A stretch of 64,000 nt of DNA from Agriotes lineatus (GCA_940337035.1 CALNHX010003007.1:97479-161478), one strand, 5' to 3'. Shown: positions 34,880 to 46,815, numbered from the stretch's first letter. Notes: generated by a model not told the origin, from the letters alone. Program-made: numbers and translations.

Positions 34880-37200
34880 CAGCCGACTGGCCGGCGTCAA
34901 GAATTCATTAAAACGCAATAAAAGTCTATGACATCACCCATGCAGCATGCGAGAGCAGAACAAAGCTTGCTTTGTAAAACAAGCTTACGGAGAATTGTTG
35001 TTCTAACAACGGACTCGTCCTTGATGATAGACACTTTCAGGTCGGTATGAAGTGTGTGATTGCTAATGTACCAAGGAGCATCTGCCATCTGTCTGAGTGC
35101 TTTTGACTGGAACCTTTGTATTATCGCCAGATTTGATAACATAGCACTTCCTCACAACTGGAATGCGTAGGTCCAAATAGGTTTAATTATAGTTTTGTAT
35201 AATAGAGCTTTATTGTTTAATGAGAGTTTCACTTGCGTCCGAAAAGCCAATACATTTGGCGAAGCTTGAAATCCATCTGCTTACGCTTCGTCTTGATGTG
35301 GGTTTTCCATGTAAGTATTTGGTCTAGGGTTATTCCCAGATATTTTGTTTCAGTTTTCGTAGGTACAGTTGCGTTGTTGATTATGGACAGGTGGACAGAT
35401 TGCTCGTTGATTTGTAAATATGACTTGGACCGATTTGGCTTGATTTATCTTCATTTCTAGTTGTTCAGAAACTGTTGTTGGGTTTTCACAAGTGGATATC
35501 ACAGCAACGTCGTCGGCGAACGAGGCAATTGTCGTGGTGTTTGTTTCGGGTAGGTCTATGGTGTATATTAAGAATAGGATTGGTCCGAGGATACTACCTT
35601 GTGGGACACCAGATTCTATAGCATGAAAGTTGTATTGACATCTATTGTGTCTTACTGAGAAGTTTCTGTCAGTTAAGTAGGTTTTTAGGAGAAGATAGAA
35701 GTTACTAGACAGTGCATTTTTTTAACTTAAATAGGAGACCAGGGTGTCACACTTCAACACTACCAAAAGCCTGTTGGATATCGAGGAATACCGCATAAAA
35801 TCTCTTCTCTTCTAGGCTCTTAGCGATTAAATTAACTATTCTATGCATGTGTCGAATGTCGTTCTCGAAATCCAAATGGGTGGTTGGGGAGTAGCGATTG
35901 AAGGTCATTTTCTTCATGGATTCTTCTTAGAAGCAGTCTTTCAAATACTTTACTTGCTATAGGCAAGAGGCTAATGGGTCGATAGGACAATATTTCATGT
36001 GGAGGTTTGCCTGGTTTGTAAATCATCAATATTTTGGCATATTTCCATGCAATGGGGTAGTAGGTTAAGCTTAACATTCGGTTATAGATGACTGTTAGAA
36101 GTACAATAGATTTTTTGGGTAATTGTTTTAGTGTTTGTCCTGTAATCAGGTCATATCCTAGAGATTTTTGTATGTTAAGTTTGCTTATTTCCTTCTTAAC
36201 TTCAGCAGGTAAGAAGAGTTTAATTGGGAGAGATATTTGGCATGATGGATGAATGTAGTTATATTCTTTGTTGTCTGGATCTCCAATCTCGAGTTGAAAC
36301 ACTTCACCTAGATGCGTGGAAAAAGTGTCGGCCTTCTCCTGATCATTACGCGCCCACTCTCCGTTGGGTTGTTGAACTGGTTTCACGGTTGTCTGTGGTC
36401 TTTTCAGCTTTTTTGTTGCCTTCAACAAAGTGTTATCATTTGGTGAGTGTTTAGTAATGTATTGCACAAAAGTATTGTTTTGGACTTCTTTAAGTGCTGC
36501 TTTTAGTTCTCTAAACAGCATGTTGTAATGGTGTAGATCACTGTTGTTTCTCGATCTTTGCCAGACTCTTCTGGCTCGTCGTTTCTCAGAGATTAATTGC
36601 CTGATGCGTAGCGGCACAGAGGAAAAGTTAGTGGTTTTGGGGGGTTGAATGCCAGGCTGCTTCTTGCACTATTTTTGTGAAGTACTGTATTGCTTCGTTT
36701 AAGTCTTCGGGAGATTTTCTTTGTAACCTAAAATCAATATATCCTTCTGGGTAGTCTTGGAATTGCGTCCAATCAGCATTTTTGGAAGTCAGCTTGGAGA
36801 AATATGGTTTGTTAATCGCAGTGGTACTTATACTGGTATGTTTCCCTTTGGATTATTTCCTTGTTGTTGGTTTATGCGAAAAATATTACTAGGTCTATTT
36901 TTTGTTGCCACTAGGTTTTTATAAACGACACAGCCCTTGTAGTTGGAGGGATAACCTTCTCCTAAAGTGCACATTTCGCTAGTTTACTTTTGAGCTTCTT
37001 ACATGTCTTAGAATCATGTTGTTCGTCACACTTCACACAATTATACGGTTTATTTGTGTGTTGCTTATAATTTTTGACTTTTTCATGCATATCCTTGCCG
37101 TTTCTCTTTTCAGCTTTCATCTCTGAAGTAGGAAGAGAAGCTGGATCAACGACGCAAACTCGTTCAACCAGTGGCATTGTATGTGTAGTGTTGCGTTTTC
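34880..37200 (-). pseudogene. Jockey-type LINE, decayed (ORF1 zinc knuckle, RT, C-terminus)
   Basis: Minus-strand order: a knuckle YNCVKCDEQHDSKTCKK (36962-37177), as in Jockey ORF1; an endonuclease-RT linker block (DWTQFQDYPE, then NEAIQYFTKIVQEAAW, about 36650-36790); a 258-codon frame (35841-36617) with the RT fingers, including GKPPHEILSYRPISLLPIAS; then in another frame GVPQGSILGPILF and FADD (35509-35520), the catalytic box; and a C-terminal block NLAIIQRFQSKALRQMADAP, WYISNHTLHTDL (34897-35142). Most of the endonuclease is missing, and stops or shifts lie between 35640 and 35840. Domain order and motifs fit the Jockey clade well. It is dead. Confidence 0.9.
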
Positions 37201-37320
37201 GTCATTTATTATTGTTAATATTACCTCTTGCTACTGGTATTGTTACGTTATTGTCATTGTTATTATTTTGTAAGGATTGTTGAAAAGATCCACTGGGTTT
37301 TGTAGCTAAATGTAAACCTG

Positions 37321-38757
37321 CTAATTTCATCCGGGATTATATTATTTTTCATACTTGGCCTTCCTCCCTACCTTTCCTTTTTCGGGGGGGGGATGTTTTA
37401 TTGCGTCACCTAGTTATTAAGAACAAGTTTATTATATTGGTTCTTAAAACAACACCTTTTATTTGACCTCTATAAAGAAGGAAAATATGTTTGTAGCCTG
37501 TACCGGCTATTTTAATTTAATTTAGATGATTGCTACAATTTGCCACACTGCTACTGGCTCCAGCCAGCTCAGATCGCCAAAGGTATCATTCTTACACTCA
37601 AGTTTTGTAACACAGTAAAGCACATAGAATAACTTCATAAACGTATAATTATGTTAGCTATCAATACATAAAATTGCGATTGTCGTAAAGCCGCCTGAGA
37701 ATTGATTTGGCGAATTTGCGAGCGCCGGCATTGCTCCGATGCGGGCTTTCGTTTGATGATAGATACAAGTTGGTCCTCAAGATGCGAGCTTTGCGCGGCG
37801 CTTGTGTTATGTCGTTAGGGATGCAAGTAATGGTTTTGATAACGTAGGCTCAGGTGTTTCTGCTCGGAAAATTTACTGCCCCCCTGACGAACAGAACTAG
37901 CGGGTTATTTGGCAGGAGTGCCGTCGAAGAGCACTAAAGCGCCCTCCTGATGAACGGAACTAGGTGAGGATTATCTGGCAAGAGTTCAATCAAAGAGCAC
38001 TAAAACGCCCAGTTTCTTGGAGAGGGAGATCTCTCCATCGATTGCGCATCGGTGTACCTGCGTCGGTCCGCGATAACGTCACTTATCACCGTTCCCGCGT
38101 CCAAGGATATAACGCTCAGACTTCTAACATGTTTTAAGCCATGGGAGAATGCGTGAATTAATTTTTAATTATCCAAAATCGCTTCCGCGCTGGGCGAAAC
38201 GTTACATGTTATAAGATACTCACCCCGCTATCCTACACTAATTCAGTAATAGTAAACCCGTTTGTGACTTCTCGGTAAACTATAAAGATTAGATATGTTA
38301 TTTTCAACAACTTTAATTCACTTTATGAATGAAGAATGATCAACTGTCAAATTTTGCTTCAACTTTAGTCATTACTTGGTACCAACTGTGCCTTATACCA
38401 TTAAAATAATGCGCATGCAAAGCCTGCTCAAAATCTCAATAAATAATATCGTCCAGTGTTGTTAACCTACGACCTTCTCTGACTATGCCATTCACAAGAT
38501 CAGTGTTTTCTTAAGTACGAGTAGAATGCCGCCGATCAGCATCTGTAGATATATTTTCTTGTAGATATTTAGTGAATGATTCAAGTTCACTTTTTCTCAT
38601 TTCTCAAACTCTTCGCGCAACCACTAATTGCAACTTCTAAACTATTAAAGCTCAACTAACCAAATTTGGCAGTTTTCTTGTTAATTAAATAGCAAAACAA
38701 TTCCGGTTACTAGAGGCAACATATTCCGAAGCCATAAATAGTAGGAACAATAAATAA
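37321..38757. other. No recognised gene; one two-unit tandem repeat
   Basis: At about 37879-38010 a roughly 70-bp unit is repeated: C(C/T)CCTGA(C/T)GAAC(A/G)GAACTAG, then TTATTTGGCAGGAGT, then AAGAGCACTAAA. The surrounding 37690-38220 is GC-richer than the flanks and may be part of an unrecognised element. Confidence 0.55.
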
Positions 38758-38794
38758 AGTATGATCAAAAATTAATCTCATCTAGTATGGCTAT

Positions 38795-40396
38795 CCAACG
38801 AATTTCAGGTTAAAAGGGGCTTGAAACAAAACGATGTCCTCTCGCCGCTACTATTTAACCTGGTACTAGAACGAATAATTAGAGAGACACACTTAAACCC
38901 GGGAGCAAAGATCTACACGTGAAGACACCAGGCAAACAATGGGCCAACAATGCGGTCTCGAAGTCAATCACCGAAAAACAAAATTTATGAGAACCTACCG
39001 TGGACAACAACAGCTACAACCCCAGGTAAACCGAGGAGGGAACCACTTCCAAACAGTACACGAATTTAAATACCTCGGATCTATATTAACGAACAACAAC
39101 AACATGCAGAGAGAGATTGAAACGCGAATTAATGCTGGTAACAGATGCCTATACAGGGTGTTAATTAAGTACGTAGACAAACTTTAAGAGGCGATTCCTT
39201 GATCAATTCTAAGATAAAAAGTTCATACAAACATGGGGCCTAAACGGCTTCCTTTTCAAGATACAGGGTGTTGAAATTTAAACAAAAATTACTTTTTTTT
39301 CAAAAATCTGGAAAACGCCTAGAGGTATTGTAATGAAACTTGGTGTATATTAGTATTTCATAAAGTGGCATTGTTTGGTCAAAATAAATGTAATTTATTT
39401 CTACCAGTGGCGTGCATCGGGGCCACCGCAGCTACCTTATTTCAAAAAAATCTGGTACGCCACTGTTTTTTAGTCAATACGACAGCTTTATCCATTGAAA
39501 CTATACAAAAGATGTATCTTTTATTTTTTTGATAGAATAAACATTTTGCGAGAAAAATGGAAAAATCTGTAACAGCAATTTCGTACATTGGACGTTAATG
39601 GGACCTAAACGGCTTCGTTTTCAAAATACAGTTTAAGGAAGCTTTTAAAAAATGTTATATAATAAAACACAATCTTACAATAGCTACAAAACTTTTTTCT
39701 ACAAAACAGTGGCGTAACAGATTTTTCTAAAATAATGTAACTGAGATCGCCCCGATGCACGCCACTGGTGGAAATAAATTAAATTTATTTTGACTGAACA
39801 ATGCCACTTTCTGAAATACTAACCTACACCAAGTTTCATTAGAATACCTCTATCCGTTTTCCAAATTTTTGAAAAAAACTGTTTTTGTTTAAACTCGAAA
39901 ACGAAGCCGTTTAGGCCCCATGTTTGTATGAACTTTTTATCTTAGAATTGATCAAGGAATCACCCCTTAAAGTTTGTCTACGTACTTAATTAACACCCTG
40001 TATAGTCTAATAAGCGAAAAGTGTTGAAAATGATGTATGGACCGGTTTTTGATAGAGAACTAAACCAATGGCGAACACGAATGAATTATGAAGTAGTAAG
40101 GCTAAATGACGGACAGGACATGGTAGGATGGGTTAAAAGACAAAGAATTAGATGGCTTTGTCACGTATGGAGGATGCCCGAGACAAGAATTGCGAGAAGA
40201 GTTTTTACGAACGATCCTGACGACTCCCCAGGCGTAGACCACGCAGTAGGTGGAAAGACAACCTAACAAATGATCTAAAACAACTCAGAGTGAGAAACTG
40301 GACTGTCCAAGCAAGTAACAGAGATAGATGGAATGCTGTGGTAGAAGAAGTCAAGGTTCTACAAGGTCCCTAGAGGTGTGTGTGTGTGTGTGTGTG
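38795..40396 (+). pseudogene. 5'-truncated RTE-type LINE, interrupted by a fold-back element
   Basis: Plus-strand reading: GLKQNDVLSPLLFNLVLERI (RT block before the catalytic box), a deletion across the YADD region, then 38939-39150 with GLEVNHRKTKFM and EFKYLGSILTNNN-like sequence through INAGNRCLY. After the fold-back it resumes at 40005 with KMMYGPVFDRE and continues through WVKRQRIRWLCHVWRMPE. It ends in a (TG)n run (about 40377-40397). A 12-bp target duplication (TAGTATGGCTAT) flanks it. 5' truncation, a simple-repeat tail and a target duplication are hallmarks of LINE insertion. Internal gaps and stops make it dead. Confidence 0.85.
39154..40000. mobile_element. Fold-back element, CAGGGTGTT ends, TATA target duplication
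   Basis: 847 bp. The ends read CAGGGTGTTAATTAAG and CTTAATTAACACCCTG, flanked by TATA on both sides (39150-39153, 40001-40004). The arms are reverse complements for about 310-325 bp. A further scrap of the subterminal motif (GGACCTAAACGGCTTC) lies inside at about 39600. No transposase is seen. The TA-type target and CAGGGTGT termini fit a non-autonomous Tc1/mariner-like element. It sits inside the LINE, so it is younger than it. Confidence 0.9.
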
Positions 40397-40397
40397 T
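40376..40397 (+). repeat. (TG)n microsatellite, LINE tail
   Basis: About ten GT dinucleotides directly before the right target duplication of the LINE. It probably formed from the LINE's 3' tail. Confidence 0.85.
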
Positions 40398-40739
40398 AGT
40401 ATGGCTATGAAAGAACAAATTGCTGCATTAAAACTGGGTCCAATATATTTTATTTTTAGGTTAGATTTAAGATGAAGTGTCGATTCGACCGGCGCAGACT
40501 TATTTGTTGGACAATTACATTACTTTTACGTGCATATTCGTTTAATTCAATATAATATTGTAAAAAAATGGATAAAAAGAATAAAATTTGACATTTTGAA
40601 TTAAATATGAGTATGTAAGTTAATTTTAATGGCGTTGGTTTGCACTTCCACAGCCATACTATATGTAGTGAAGAACCCTCACATGTGATTAAACAATTAG
40701 TATCGCGGCATTGTTAACGGTATGAGAAAATTAATAAGA

Positions 40740-41126
40740 CTAATTCGGTTCACCTCTCATCTGTCAAAATTGGACTAATACAAATGCGAGATTTTGAATT
40801 TCGTAACCAATAAATGGATTATAGTGGTTATTGTACTAGCGAATTTCAGCGAATATTATACTAGTACACAAGTGAACATTTGAAATCAATGTAGTTTTTA
40901 TTTTTTTGTTGCTATAGAAATTGCGTGGTTGGTTACTAGATTTACCGAACAATAATTTGAAAATATGGTTTGGTTCATCGAATAGTCCCTTGTATACTAA
41001 CTATCCTTAGTCAGAGTTACATAGATTATTTTTGCAGTAGTAGCACTCATATCCATTGCGACATTCGCGATGTCCCCTCAAAAATAAACGACATAACTTT
41101 GACTACTCATGGTAGTGTTAGTGAAT
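40740..41126 (-). repeat. Dispersed repeat family E, copy 1
   Basis: On the minus strand, CTACCATGAGTAGTCAAAGT, then GCAATGGATATGAG, GAACCAAACCATATTTTCAA and TTGACAGATGAGAGGTGAA align in order with 50471-50873 on the plus strand. About 390 bp, diverged. No inverted ends or coding motif identified. Confidence 0.75.
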
Positions 41127-42645
41127 ATGTTATACATTTATCTATAAAGTGTATTTCGAAAATCGGTAGTCTAAATCGCATATTCAAGGATTTACATTAA
41201 AATTCAATTTTGATTTCAACCTAAACAATAACAAAAAATCTAAGTTACATAGAATACAAGTGGTATTTGAAAAATAGAAACTTAATAAAATGGCAAATAC
41301 AGAAGTATTTAAGTCTGATAATGATAAATAAGTAATAAAGTGACACTAATTGGCCACATTTGCGAATTGAAAATCAAATCTTGTATTCTCTGCATTATTG
41401 CAATGTGTGCGTCATTATGCAACTCTACAGGATGTTCCAGTTACAAAGTAATGGATCCAGCTGCAACCTTTCGATGCCCCACAGATGATCAAGCATCTCT
41501 ACCTACGAGGAGTTAATAAATAACATTCCTGCAAGTCACCATTTCCCTATGAAATTCGTTATCTGATTACACTTGTTTTAGGTGTATTACAGCACATAAA
41601 TTTGTACAGTAGCGAGAAACAGGATATCTCCCTATTGTTCAAAGATATCTGCCAACTTAATCTGAATTTTATTTCACACGTGTGGAACCACGACGGCGCG
41701 TCAGCAAAACCTAAAGCGTTCGTGCACACGTTATAATAAGCAAACACGTAAAATGTGTTCAAGAGATAATTGTAGGTGAAGTATTTCGTGACATAAGTGT
41801 TCACCTGCGCATTGGCTTAAATTGAGTCATGATTTAATCAACGGTTAACCCAATTAGGGCTGGCACGTTCACGAGCACGGCATTCTCTCCTCTTGTTGGA
41901 TTGGTATTGGATCGGTATCATCTGCCGTGGTGTCGAAACGTTCGGTACAGCAAACGTTGAATTACTCATGACGTTCCGTTTTTTCCTCCGTTCCTAAGTG
42001 CCTGGTTGACATTAACTTCTGCTCCATGTTTGGCGTCCTTTGGAATAAAGAGCTTCCCATAAAGTGGAGACGAACGTTTTCTTGTTCAAAGTTGCGGTAT
42101 GCGCGCAGATAACGTTGAAATTGCAAAATTGTGAAAATATTTGCAGGAGTTACATTGTTCCCTGACCTCAGTATTCATGTAGTTTTAAGCAGACACAAAA
42201 GGTATATTTATGACAACTTAAATGTCAGCAAATTACAAAACGTTATAAGTAATGTGCGTGCACTATATGGTTTAAATTTGCAATTTAAATAGCATGCACG
42301 AAACATATTGCATTAGTAACTTAAGCGTAGCACCTCAATTGCGGAAAAAGATTTATTTCGGGCCGGCTGGCTTCAATGTTGCTTTTGGTGATGGTTCTTC
42401 TAATTCTAGTAATACCTGTGTTTATAATGGTCTTTATATGTCTTTTAGAAATTTAAAGAGTAATAAAATAAACCGATATTGAATTAATTTTATCTACGAC
42501 AGTGTGTAAAATTGCCTTTTAGTTGGCAATTTTAAGTTTGTAAAACGACTGTTTAATAACATGTTTTCATTAGTTTACGTTGTCAATAGTAACGTATTTA
42601 AAAGATTTTATTAGACACGTTGTGAGTAGCAACGTGTTTTAAAAT
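41127..42645. other. No recognised gene
   Basis: No coding or repeat identity. AGGATGTTCCAGTTAC near 41430 resembles a decayed mariner-type end. Confidence 0.45.
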
Positions 42646-42990
42646 TTTTATCTTCATCCGTGTTGTTATAGCGTCTTAACCAAATTAATTTTAGTATCGT
42701 TAAGAGCTTCATTACCGCACTGAGTGCGGTAATGGATATTACCGCACTCAGTGCGGTAATGGACAGATATTACCGCACTCAGTGCGGTAATGAATATTAC
42801 CGCACTCTTTTTATACAGTGAACCAGAGTTTATTGATGAAGATAAAATATTGAACAATACACGTTTGCTTATGGCACACAACGAAACTCGTTTGATTACC
42901 GCAAAACTCGGCTCACCGCCTCGTTTTGGCAATCAAACTCGTTTCGTTAAGATGCTCATAATCAAACTTGTATCGTTAATATCTATTAAA
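42646..42990 (+). mobile_element. Relative of the 20802-21278 palindrome, with a hairpin cluster
   Basis: Starts TTTATCTTCATCCGTGTTGT, continues AATTTTAGTATCGTTAAGAG, GAGTTTATTGATGAAGATAA and AACGAAACTCG, and ends GATGCTCATAATCAAACTTG, in the same order as one arm of the earlier palindrome. It differs by the inserted hairpin units (42711-42807) and a duplicated CGTTTGATTACCGCAAAACT stretch. The longest frame (42790-43020) repeats the FIDEDKILNNTRLLMAHNET reading seen in the other copies. Confidence 0.8.
42711..42807. repeat. Cluster of 23-bp palindromes
   Basis: ATTACCGCACT, one central base, AGTGCGGTAAT occurs three times, plus a final half unit, spaced by GG(ACAG)AT or GA. Each unit can form a perfect 11-bp stem. 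The other copies of this element have only a short GGCACTC at the same place. Confidence 0.95.
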
Positions 42991-43074
42991 ACACCCAAAA
43001 TTACGACCGGTTGCTGGTAATCCTAATTTACGAGTACATTTAATTTTTTTCATATTTACCGTGTTTTCTAGATT

Positions 43075-43215
43075 CTATCGTAGATAAAACATTGTACGAT
43101 ACACATGCGTAAAGCATCTTTAGTCACTCGCGGGGCTTAAAACGCTCGCTCACTCGCGTTTTAACTCTACCCCACTCGTGCCTAAAGAGTAGCTTTACGC
43201 ACTTGTATCATAAAT
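43075..43215. repeat. Small palindrome with GC-rich CACTCGC core
   Basis: GATACACATGCGTAAAGC at the left is mirrored by GCTTTACGCACTTGTATC at the right. The centre is CACTCGCGGGGC...GCTCGCTCACTCGCG. Similar in build to the small palindromes at 26597 and 33074. Confidence 0.65.
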
Positions 43216-43924
43216 TACTATTATAGCATTATGTGTGATATCGACTAATAAACATTCAAGATTTATTTATCTCGTTATTTGCTGTATAGATATACCAATT
43301 TAGAGCATGAATATGCGACTCCCATACAATTGATTGTAAGCCTTTTAGGTTATTTTCTGGCATGCTGTCATGTGTCCTTTTTAGGTCTACAGTTCTGACG
43401 TATTACTGATGTTTTTGCACAACTTACTCCCTACGAAGCATGCAGAGAAGGTCCATCGCCTTAACCCCAACCTAGAAGGTCGGAGAACTTTATCTAGAGG
43501 ATCTTACCCTTAACTGTAAGGTTCACTTCTAGGATATTCGCCTTCACCATATACGTTTCCGGAATAGAATTTCTTAAAAGAGATGAGAGAAGGTTGCTCA
43601 TCCGGTTTTATCGTTCGCTTAGCAACATCGGTAAACTCTCGTGAGTGTCCTTCCAGCCTGCTGTAAATCATCCGCCTGTAAGGGTCGGGTTCCCTTGGGA
43701 CAGAAAGGTACCCTCTAGTAAAACAACAGCTCCTAACATGGAGTATAGACTCAGTGTGCAGTTGTCCATTCTGGATCTGACCTTGCTGCTAATTTTGTTC
43801 ATCTCGAATACTTTATTTTTCTAGTATTTTCCATATCTGGGCAGGCGTCCGCTGGGGATTCAGCAACCCCACACAGGGTGGTTTCGATGAATATGCTATG
43901 GACTACAATGTAGGACAATAGCAT
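43216..43924. other. No recognised gene
   Basis: A GC-richer stretch (43430-43760) without motifs. Confidence 0.45.
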
Positions 43925-44100
43925 TTATTACCAGACCATAAATGCAATTGAAAGCTTCTTAGCACATAACTCCAGTTACATTCAAACCAGATTAAAGAAC
44001 TCAGAAAAAGTATTAGGTGAAAAGGGACTACAGCAGGGTTGCTGCCTAAGGCTAACTTTGTTTAAACTATACTTTAATTCCTCACTAAAACGTTGAACTA
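43925..44100 (+). pseudogene. LINE reverse transcriptase scrap
   Basis: Plus-strand reading gives NAIESFLAHNSSYIQTRL, then VLGEKGLQQGCCLRLTLFKL, YFNSSLKR. 'KGLRQGCCLSPTLF.IYL' is the RT block just before the catalytic box in RTE/Jockey-related LINEs. Only about 55 residues remain, and the Ser-Pro of the motif is Arg-Leu. Confidence 0.6.
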
Positions 44101-44589
44101 AGAAATGTAATAAAATGGGAGTCAAAATTAGAGCGGTAAAGTAAAGAAGAAAGTATAACAGAGCATATAAGGTAGAAGAAAGAAGTTAGAAGAACTAAAG
44201 CTAATGGCAATAGAAGAAATGAGTCAAACAAACCGAAGTAGAGAGTTTTATACAGAAATAAGTAAATAAAAGATAATATATCAGCCAAGAGTAACGCTAT
44301 GCAGGAATGCAACTTTTATAAGTAGTAAACAAAATATTGTAGAGAGATAGAGAGAATGATTCCAGGATTTATTAAATCCAATTAAAGAAAACACATCCCA
44401 AGTACAAGAGAGCACAAAACAGAAGCAGCAGAGAGATAAAAAAGGAGTCCCCGATATAGGAGAAGATCACTGCGATAATCATTCATTCATTGCCAGGGCT
44501 TACGTACTCTCTTCATATACGACACCCCAATTCTCTTTCATCCTTTGCGGCTAGTAACTTTGATCATCTACGGTTTTCCTGTTATTTTC
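44101..44589. other. No recognised gene; purine-rich plus strand
   Basis: 44100-44460 is rich in GA/AGA runs; no gene called. Confidence 0.5.
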
Positions 44590-44945
44590 TCCATGTAATC
44601 TCTTCATTTTGCCCTGAGTATGCATCGTCTTCCTTTAATCTTTCGTGGTCTCCATTTTGTTGTTTTCCTGCTCCACCTGTGTTTCAAAGTTGCAATGCGT
44701 TGATCCGTATATTCTAGTTTTATCATTCTTCTTATTCTTTGGTTAAACATTTTATCTTGTAGTCTGATATCTAACATTGTAGGCTCCATATTTTTTTGAG
44801 ATCTACTTAGTTTTTTATCCGTGTTCTTGAGCGACAATGTTTCTGCAGCGTAGGTCATAACAGGTAGCACGCATTAGTTGAACACTCTGGTTTTCAGATG
44901 TTGTGGATATGTTGTGTTGAAAACATCTCTCTCTAATTAGTACAG
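44590..44945 (-). pseudogene. RTE-type LINE C-terminal fragment
   Basis: Minus strand: VFNTTYPQHLKTRVFN, stop, CVLPVMTYAAETLSLKNTDK, then SRSQKNMEPTMLDIRLQDK and RIRRMIKLEYTDQRIATLKH, RWS. 'CVLPVMTYGAETW.L....LR..QRAMER.MLG..LRD...N..IR......D...R....K..WAGH' is a standard C-terminal block of insect RTE-type LINE proteins. Truncated on both sides. Same lineage style as the 8175 copy but a different subfamily. Confidence 0.8.
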
Positions 44946-45862
44946 TAAAATTGTCGTTTTACCTTCAAAAAATTGGCCGGGGCTATTCCTCTTGCCAGTG
45001 GTTTAGGGTCATTAGACAAGTGTAAAACCAAAAAGCCGTTACCTCACCCCCTACCAAACAGCTGCCATCTTGAAAACAATAAAATTTGTTTTCTCTCACG
45101 ATCCATTGGACGCACAGAAAAAGTTATTGAACAAAAAATGTTGGAAATAAAGTTCTACACATTTTTTATCCGCGCCGCGATACCAAGAAGTTGGTATTTC
45201 AAACGGCAGAGGACGACAAAGTTACCAAAAATCGGTTTCCGCCATTCTAGCTCTGTGGGGGTGGTTTTTTCCGAAAATTGCGGATGTGAATGTTGTAGTG
45301 CTTGAAAAATATGCACGAATCTCTTTTAATAACGTGATTGATTTAAATAGTCTCCGAGTGACAGCCCTTCAAAGTAATATTTTGCACATAACTCAGGTTT
45401 TTATCCTTGACGAAAAAGAGCATATTTTAAACCCAGTATGTAAAGGGTGAGCACCTTAAATAAATAAAAGTGAATGTTTATGCACGAAACATGTCGAGTG
45501 CAATAACACGTTTAGGGCCGGTTTGCATACAATATTTTTGCTACGACCTTAAATTTACTGTTATTAATCCAAAAATGTCAATTTAACAAAAGTATGCATT
45601 TATGACAGTCATGAAATATGTCGTAGTAAAGAGATGGCCTTGACGGCGCAGGTGACTGTTTCTGCAGCCGGTAGTTGTCAAAGTTATTTAATGGTAATTA
45701 GAATAGTACACATTTTACCTTATTCATTACATAATGCTCTAATTATTTCAAAAACACTTTACTTTTTAGATCATATTATTCCCGATAGATATGTTCTATA
45801 TAGGGTGCGGCAACGATATAGAGGTCAAAGGTATTTCTAAAACTATGCGAGTTACATATATG
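44946..45862. other. No recognised gene
   Basis: A 110-codon plus frame (44973-45305) is unrecognised. The shared TATCCTTGACGAAAAAG repeat lies at about 45402-45431. Confidence 0.45.
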
Positions 45863-45870
45863 TTGTGTAT

Positions 45871-46815
45871 TAGTGATGGGCATAACCGGAAAAATTTCAT
45901 AACCGAATTATTTGCATTCGAATGATATTAATAACCGAATGATTATTTGAATAATCATTCGAATAAATTTTGGCTCTCGATTCGTTTCGATTAAGTCAGC
46001 CGGTTTACCGGTTAGCGGTTTACCGTCGACATCGTAACTTGCAGATAGCAGAGGAACTCAGTTAATCGTTAATTATTATAATAATTGTATAAATTATTTT
46101 TAGAAATCGGGACACGTAATATGTTCTTCTAGTCTTTGGAGTATTCTTGCTCCGGTTACTTCATTAATGTGAGATGGCATTTCATAATTGACAAACAATA
46201 AACAATCTGACGTAACAATTAAAACCATAATAACTGCAAAAACCCAGTTTATACACTTAAAAAATACATGCAAAATATATCATAATAGTGTGTAGTGTCC
46301 CGATTTCTAAAAGGCGCCGACCCGACTTTATGTGTTATGTATTGGAAATTAAGAGGTATTTATTAAGAAGTGTAGAAAGAAAGAAATATGCGGGACTGCT
46401 TGCTAATCGCATTAAAACAGTGGTAAAACGTTTATCTTTATCGATCGGGGGGGTTAAAGGCGCTAAGCTTGCTGCGTTTGCAGTTTTTAGGCGTTCAGGT
46501 TTCAGGTCCCCAGAATTTGATAATTTGATATTTTTTATGATAGAAGGTAGGTACGCGATAACCAAATGGTGTTTTCAGTACAACCTGCTTTGTTTATGAG
46601 TTATGACGTATTTATATTTACAGAATTTCGAGCACTGCGTAGGTCGCTGAGATATGGCACGTAGTACCTTTGAATAGAGGTTTTATATTCAAAGCGTAGT
46701 ACGTATCAGCATCAGGTTATTTTTCATTCGAATACTTGGAACGAAAACCGAGTTACATAGGTTATTTCAATAACCGGATAACGGGTTATTTTCCATTCGA
46801 ATAAGCCCATCACTA
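45871..46815. mobile_element. hAT-type non-autonomous transposon with 8-bp target duplication
   Basis: 945 bp. The ends are TAGTGATGGGC and GCCCATCACTA, with subterminal ATTCGAAT/ATTCGAATAA motifs on both sides (for example ATTTGAATAATCATTCGAAT on the left and TTTTCCATTCGAATAAGCCC on the right). TTGTGTAT is present exactly on both flanks (45863-45870 and 46816-46823). Eight-bp duplications with TAGTGATGGGC-type ends are the hallmark of hAT elements. The only sizeable internal frame (46288-46599) is not transposase-like, so the element depends on a helper. Inside, TTTTTAGAAATCGGGACAC (46096-46114) recurs inverted near 46297. Confidence 0.92.

Larger units (their letters stand above)
38760..40667 (-). 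mobile_element. MITE family C, copy 2, split by a LINE insertion
   Basis: The left end at 38760-38794 reads ATGATCAAAAATTAATCTCA, TCTAGTATGGCTAT. After the LINE, the element continues from 40397 as the reverse complement of copy 1 (GAAGTGTCGATTCGACCGG) and ends AGCCATACTATATG near 40667. The sequence TAGTATGGCTAT (38783-38794) is repeated exactly at 40397-40408, the target duplication made by the LINE. Confidence 0.8.

Noticed and set aside
42711..42807. CRISPR-like array of repeated palindromes
   Set aside because: The 'spacers' are only 2-8 bp and almost identical, there are no cas genes, and the surrounding genome is clearly eukaryotic.
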